DNA from: Desulfobulbus sp.
Lineage (GTDB): Bacteria; Desulfobacterota; Desulfobulbia; Desulfobulbales; Desulfobulbaceae
Reading direction: 5' to 3'
DNA: 5,864 nt
NCBI GenBank assembly: GCA_030600525.1
Contig: JAUVLX010000229.1
Location: 1-5,864 of the forward strand
Made by a program: the position numbers and the translations under genes. Below, piece by piece: positions 4,382 to 5,864 of the stretch. How positions within the stretch are numbered: position 1 is the stretch's first letter; each line of letters starts with the position of its first letter. The notes beneath the pieces were generated by a model. It was given only the letters and a program-made list of their open reading frames with translations. It made no database searches and was not told the origin of the DNA.

Positions 4382-5470
4382 ATGCGTGAAAAAATTTTAA
4401 TATCCACCGGCGGTGGTGATGCCCCTGGCCTTAATGCGGTGATTTTTGCAGTGGTTAAGTCTGCAACCCGAAAGGGGTGGGAGGTGTATGGCAGTCGGTC
4501 AGGCTATGGCGGTTTGTTGGACCGGGATGATTTGGTTCGCCTTTCTCCGGAGGATGTTGAAGGTATCCTTCCTATAGGCGGGACTATTCTCGGCTCAACC
4601 AATAAGGGAAACCCTTTTGCAATGCCAGTCGAAAATCTCGCCGGTGAGATTCAAGTCATAGATGTTTCAGATAAAATAATGAGCAACTTTAAACGAATGG
4701 GTTTTTTTTGTCACGTGGCTATAGGTGGTGACGGTAGCCTGGAAATAGCCCATCGTTTTGCTCAGAAAGGGATGCCTGTTATCGGTGTACCTAAAACCAT
4801 TGATAATGACCTGGAAGCAACGGAGAGCACATTTGGCTTTGATACTGCCGTCTCCACCGCCACCGATGCCATTGATAAGCTGCATTCTACGGCCAAATCC
4901 CATGACCGTGTGATGGTTGTCGAAGTCATGGGGCGTGATTCTGGGTGGATAGCGCTTTATTCCGGTATTTCCGGTGGAGCCGATGTTATTCTTCTGCCTG
5001 AGATACCTTTCAGTCTCGATGCAGTTTGCGAAAAGATTGCCGATAATGAATTGCATGACAAACATTATTCTATCGTAGTGGTTGCTGAAGGTGCCGCCTC
5101 CGAAGGGGGGAAAGTGATGAGCAAGGGCAAAGGCGAACTGGGAAGGGATGAGATGGTCCTTGGTGGTGTTGGCGAGTGGGTTGCAGCTGAAATCCGAGAT
5201 CGGCTTGGCAAGGACACGCGTTCTCTGGTACTGGGACATCTTCAGCGTGGTGGTTCCCCCACGACCTTTGACAGACTGCTTGCGCTTCGCTATGGCGCAG
5301 CCGCGGTGCGGATGGCAGAAGCGGAAGTGTTTGATCATATGGTAGCCTGGACCCCACCTACAATGACATCCGTGCCCATTGCCGATGCTATCTGTAGGCG
5401 GAAAAAAGTGGACTTGAGTAGTGATAAAGTGCTCACTGCCCGTGAAATTGGTATCTGTTTGGGAGATTAA
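4382..5470 (+). CDS. pfkA: 6-phosphofructokinase, ATP-type signature
   Basis: Phosphorylates fructose 6-phosphate to fructose 1,6-bisphosphate, the committed step of glycolysis, in the cytoplasm. The 362-residue protein is complete, slightly longer than the 320-residue E. coli PfkA. Motifs in order: phosphoryl-donor glycine loop TGGGDAPGLNAV (9-20), GSTNKGNPF (71-79), GGDGS (115-119), catalytic PKTIDND (137-143) with Asp141 as the likely base, the sugar-phosphate-binding motif EVMGRDSGW (181-189) and LGHLQRGGSP (284-293). The second Gly of GGDGS (E. coli Gly104 position) points to ATP, since PPi enzymes have Asp there. Lys138 in PKTIDND (E. coli Gly124 position) is the residue shared with PPi-dependent and group III enzymes. 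So ATP use is likely but the clade is mixed. The ATG at 4382 is the only standard start after an in-frame TAA at 4352 and gives the usual family N-terminus; its ribosome-binding site is weak. It is followed after 7 bases by a DNA glycosylase gene, probably co-transcribed. Confidence 0.95.
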   Translation: MREKILISTGGGDAPGLNAVIFAVVKSATRKGWEVYGSRSGYGGLLDRDDLVRLSPEDVEGILPIGGTILGSTNKGNPFAMPVENLAGEIQVIDVSDKIMSNFKRMGFFCHVAIGGDGSLEIAHRFAQKGMPVIGVPKTIDNDLEATESTFGFDTAVSTATDAIDKLHSTAKSHDRVMVVEVMGRDSGWIALYSGISGGADVILLPEIPFSLDAVCEKIADNELHDKHYSIVVVAEGAASEGGKVMSKGKGELGRDEMVLGGVGEWVAAEIRDRLGKDTRSLVLGHLQRGGSPTTFDRLLALRYGAAAVRMAEAEVFDHMVAWTPPTMTSVPIADAICRRKKVDLSSDKVLTAREIGICLGD

Positions 5471-5477
5471 AAAAGGT

Positions 5478-5864
5478 ATGACAGCCGATACACTCAGTGA
5501 AATGTACAGCAGGCTCATGGATCATTTCGGACCGCAAAGCTGGTGGCCCGGGGAAACACCTTTTGAAGTAATGGTGGGCGCTATACTGACCCAGAATACC
5601 AACTGGGGGAATGTGGAAAAGGCCATCCATAGGACTAAGGATGCGGGAATGCTCAGTCTGGAAAAGCTGGTCGACTTATCTCCTGGGTTGCTGGCAGAGT
5701 ATATCAGGCCAGCTGGCTACTACAATGTCAAAGCTGCTCGCCTGCTGAACCTTTGTCACTGCATTGTTGGTCACGGAGATGGCACGGTGGCTGGATTCCT
5801 AGCGCAGCCGCTGGCAGAGTTGCGTACTCAACTCCTTGGCGTAAAAGGGGTTGGGCAGGAAACT
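5478..5864 (+). CDS. HhH-GPD DNA glycosylase, MagIII-like (N-terminal 129 residues)
   Basis: A base-excision-repair DNA glycosylase of the endonuclease III superfamily, cut by the right edge. The visible part has WWPGETPFEVMVGAILTQNT (22-41), the usual first helices of the family, then RPAGYYNVKAARL (77-89), and the start of the helix-hairpin-helix LLGVKGVGQET (119-129). The LTQNT and RPxGxYNxKAxRL patterns resemble Helicobacter 3-methyladenine glycosylase MagIII more than classical Nth. The catalytic Asp, any catalytic Lys and a possible Fe-S cluster motif lie beyond the window, so substrate and lyase activity cannot be judged. The ATG at 5478 lies 7 bases after the pfk stop; AAGG is only one base away, too close for an ideal ribosome-binding site. 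Translation may be coupled to pfk, or an in-frame ATG at 5502 or 5517 may be used. Confidence 0.88.
   Translation, partial: MTADTLSEMYSRLMDHFGPQSWWPGETPFEVMVGAILTQNTNWGNVEKAIHRTKDAGMLSLEKLVDLSPGLLAEYIRPAGYYNVKAARLLNLCHCIVGHGDGTVAGFLAQPLAELRTQLLGVKGVGQET

Noticed and set aside
4667..5518. A 283-codon open frame on the minus strand opposite pfk.
   Set aside because: It lies almost wholly antisense to a well-supported PFK gene, has an unnatural composition rich in His, Cys and Arg, no recognisable motif, and crosses the start of the downstream gene.

Overview
The window looks like ordinary chromosome of a Gram-negative, probably sulfate-reducing, Desulfobacterota bacterium; Desulfobulbales/Desulfotalea-like is my best guess. 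This rests on a HesB/IscA-like protein with a Gly/Cys-rich tail, on its selenocysteine-containing sister copy (HesB-like selenoproteins are known from this group), and on the phosphofructokinase type. It is an inference from protein character, not a database match. No mobile elements, CRISPR arrays, rRNA or tRNA genes were seen.

Layout, left to right. The minus-strand block is read right to left and has four genes: a HesB-like selenoprotein (3673-4008), its cysteine-containing tandem paralogue (3116-3454), the disaggregase gene clpB (342-2933), and the 5' end of a small unidentified acidic protein (1-107). The first three are each followed by a clear rho-independent terminator (3614-3646, 3061-3096, 296-337), so they look mainly like separate transcription units. 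A divergent intergenic region (4009-4381) then leads to a plus-strand pair: an ATP-type 6-phosphofructokinase (4382-5470) and, 7 bases later, the first 129 codons of a MagIII-like HhH-GPD DNA glycosylase that runs off the window end.

The main result is the gene at 3673-4008. A conventional reading breaks it at an in-frame TGA (codon 34) and leaves only a C-terminal fragment that would have to start at TTG codon 39. Read through, it gives a 111-residue protein that I count as about 70% identical (78/111) to its 112-residue neighbour, and the TGA sits exactly at the neighbour's conserved Cys34. A hairpin with the geometry of a bacterial SECIS element lies just downstream: a 7-bp upper stem, a 5-bp lower stem, a one-sided 5-nt bulge, a UGGAU loop, and 25 nt from UGA to loop. 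The two genes form a tandem Sec/Cys pair of A-type Fe-S-carrier-like proteins.

The other genes are housekeeping: ClpB (protein disaggregation, with a heat-shock-like promoter candidate), PFK (glycolysis) and a base-excision repair enzyme. Apart from the Sec/Cys pair, no functional link among the neighbours is evident.
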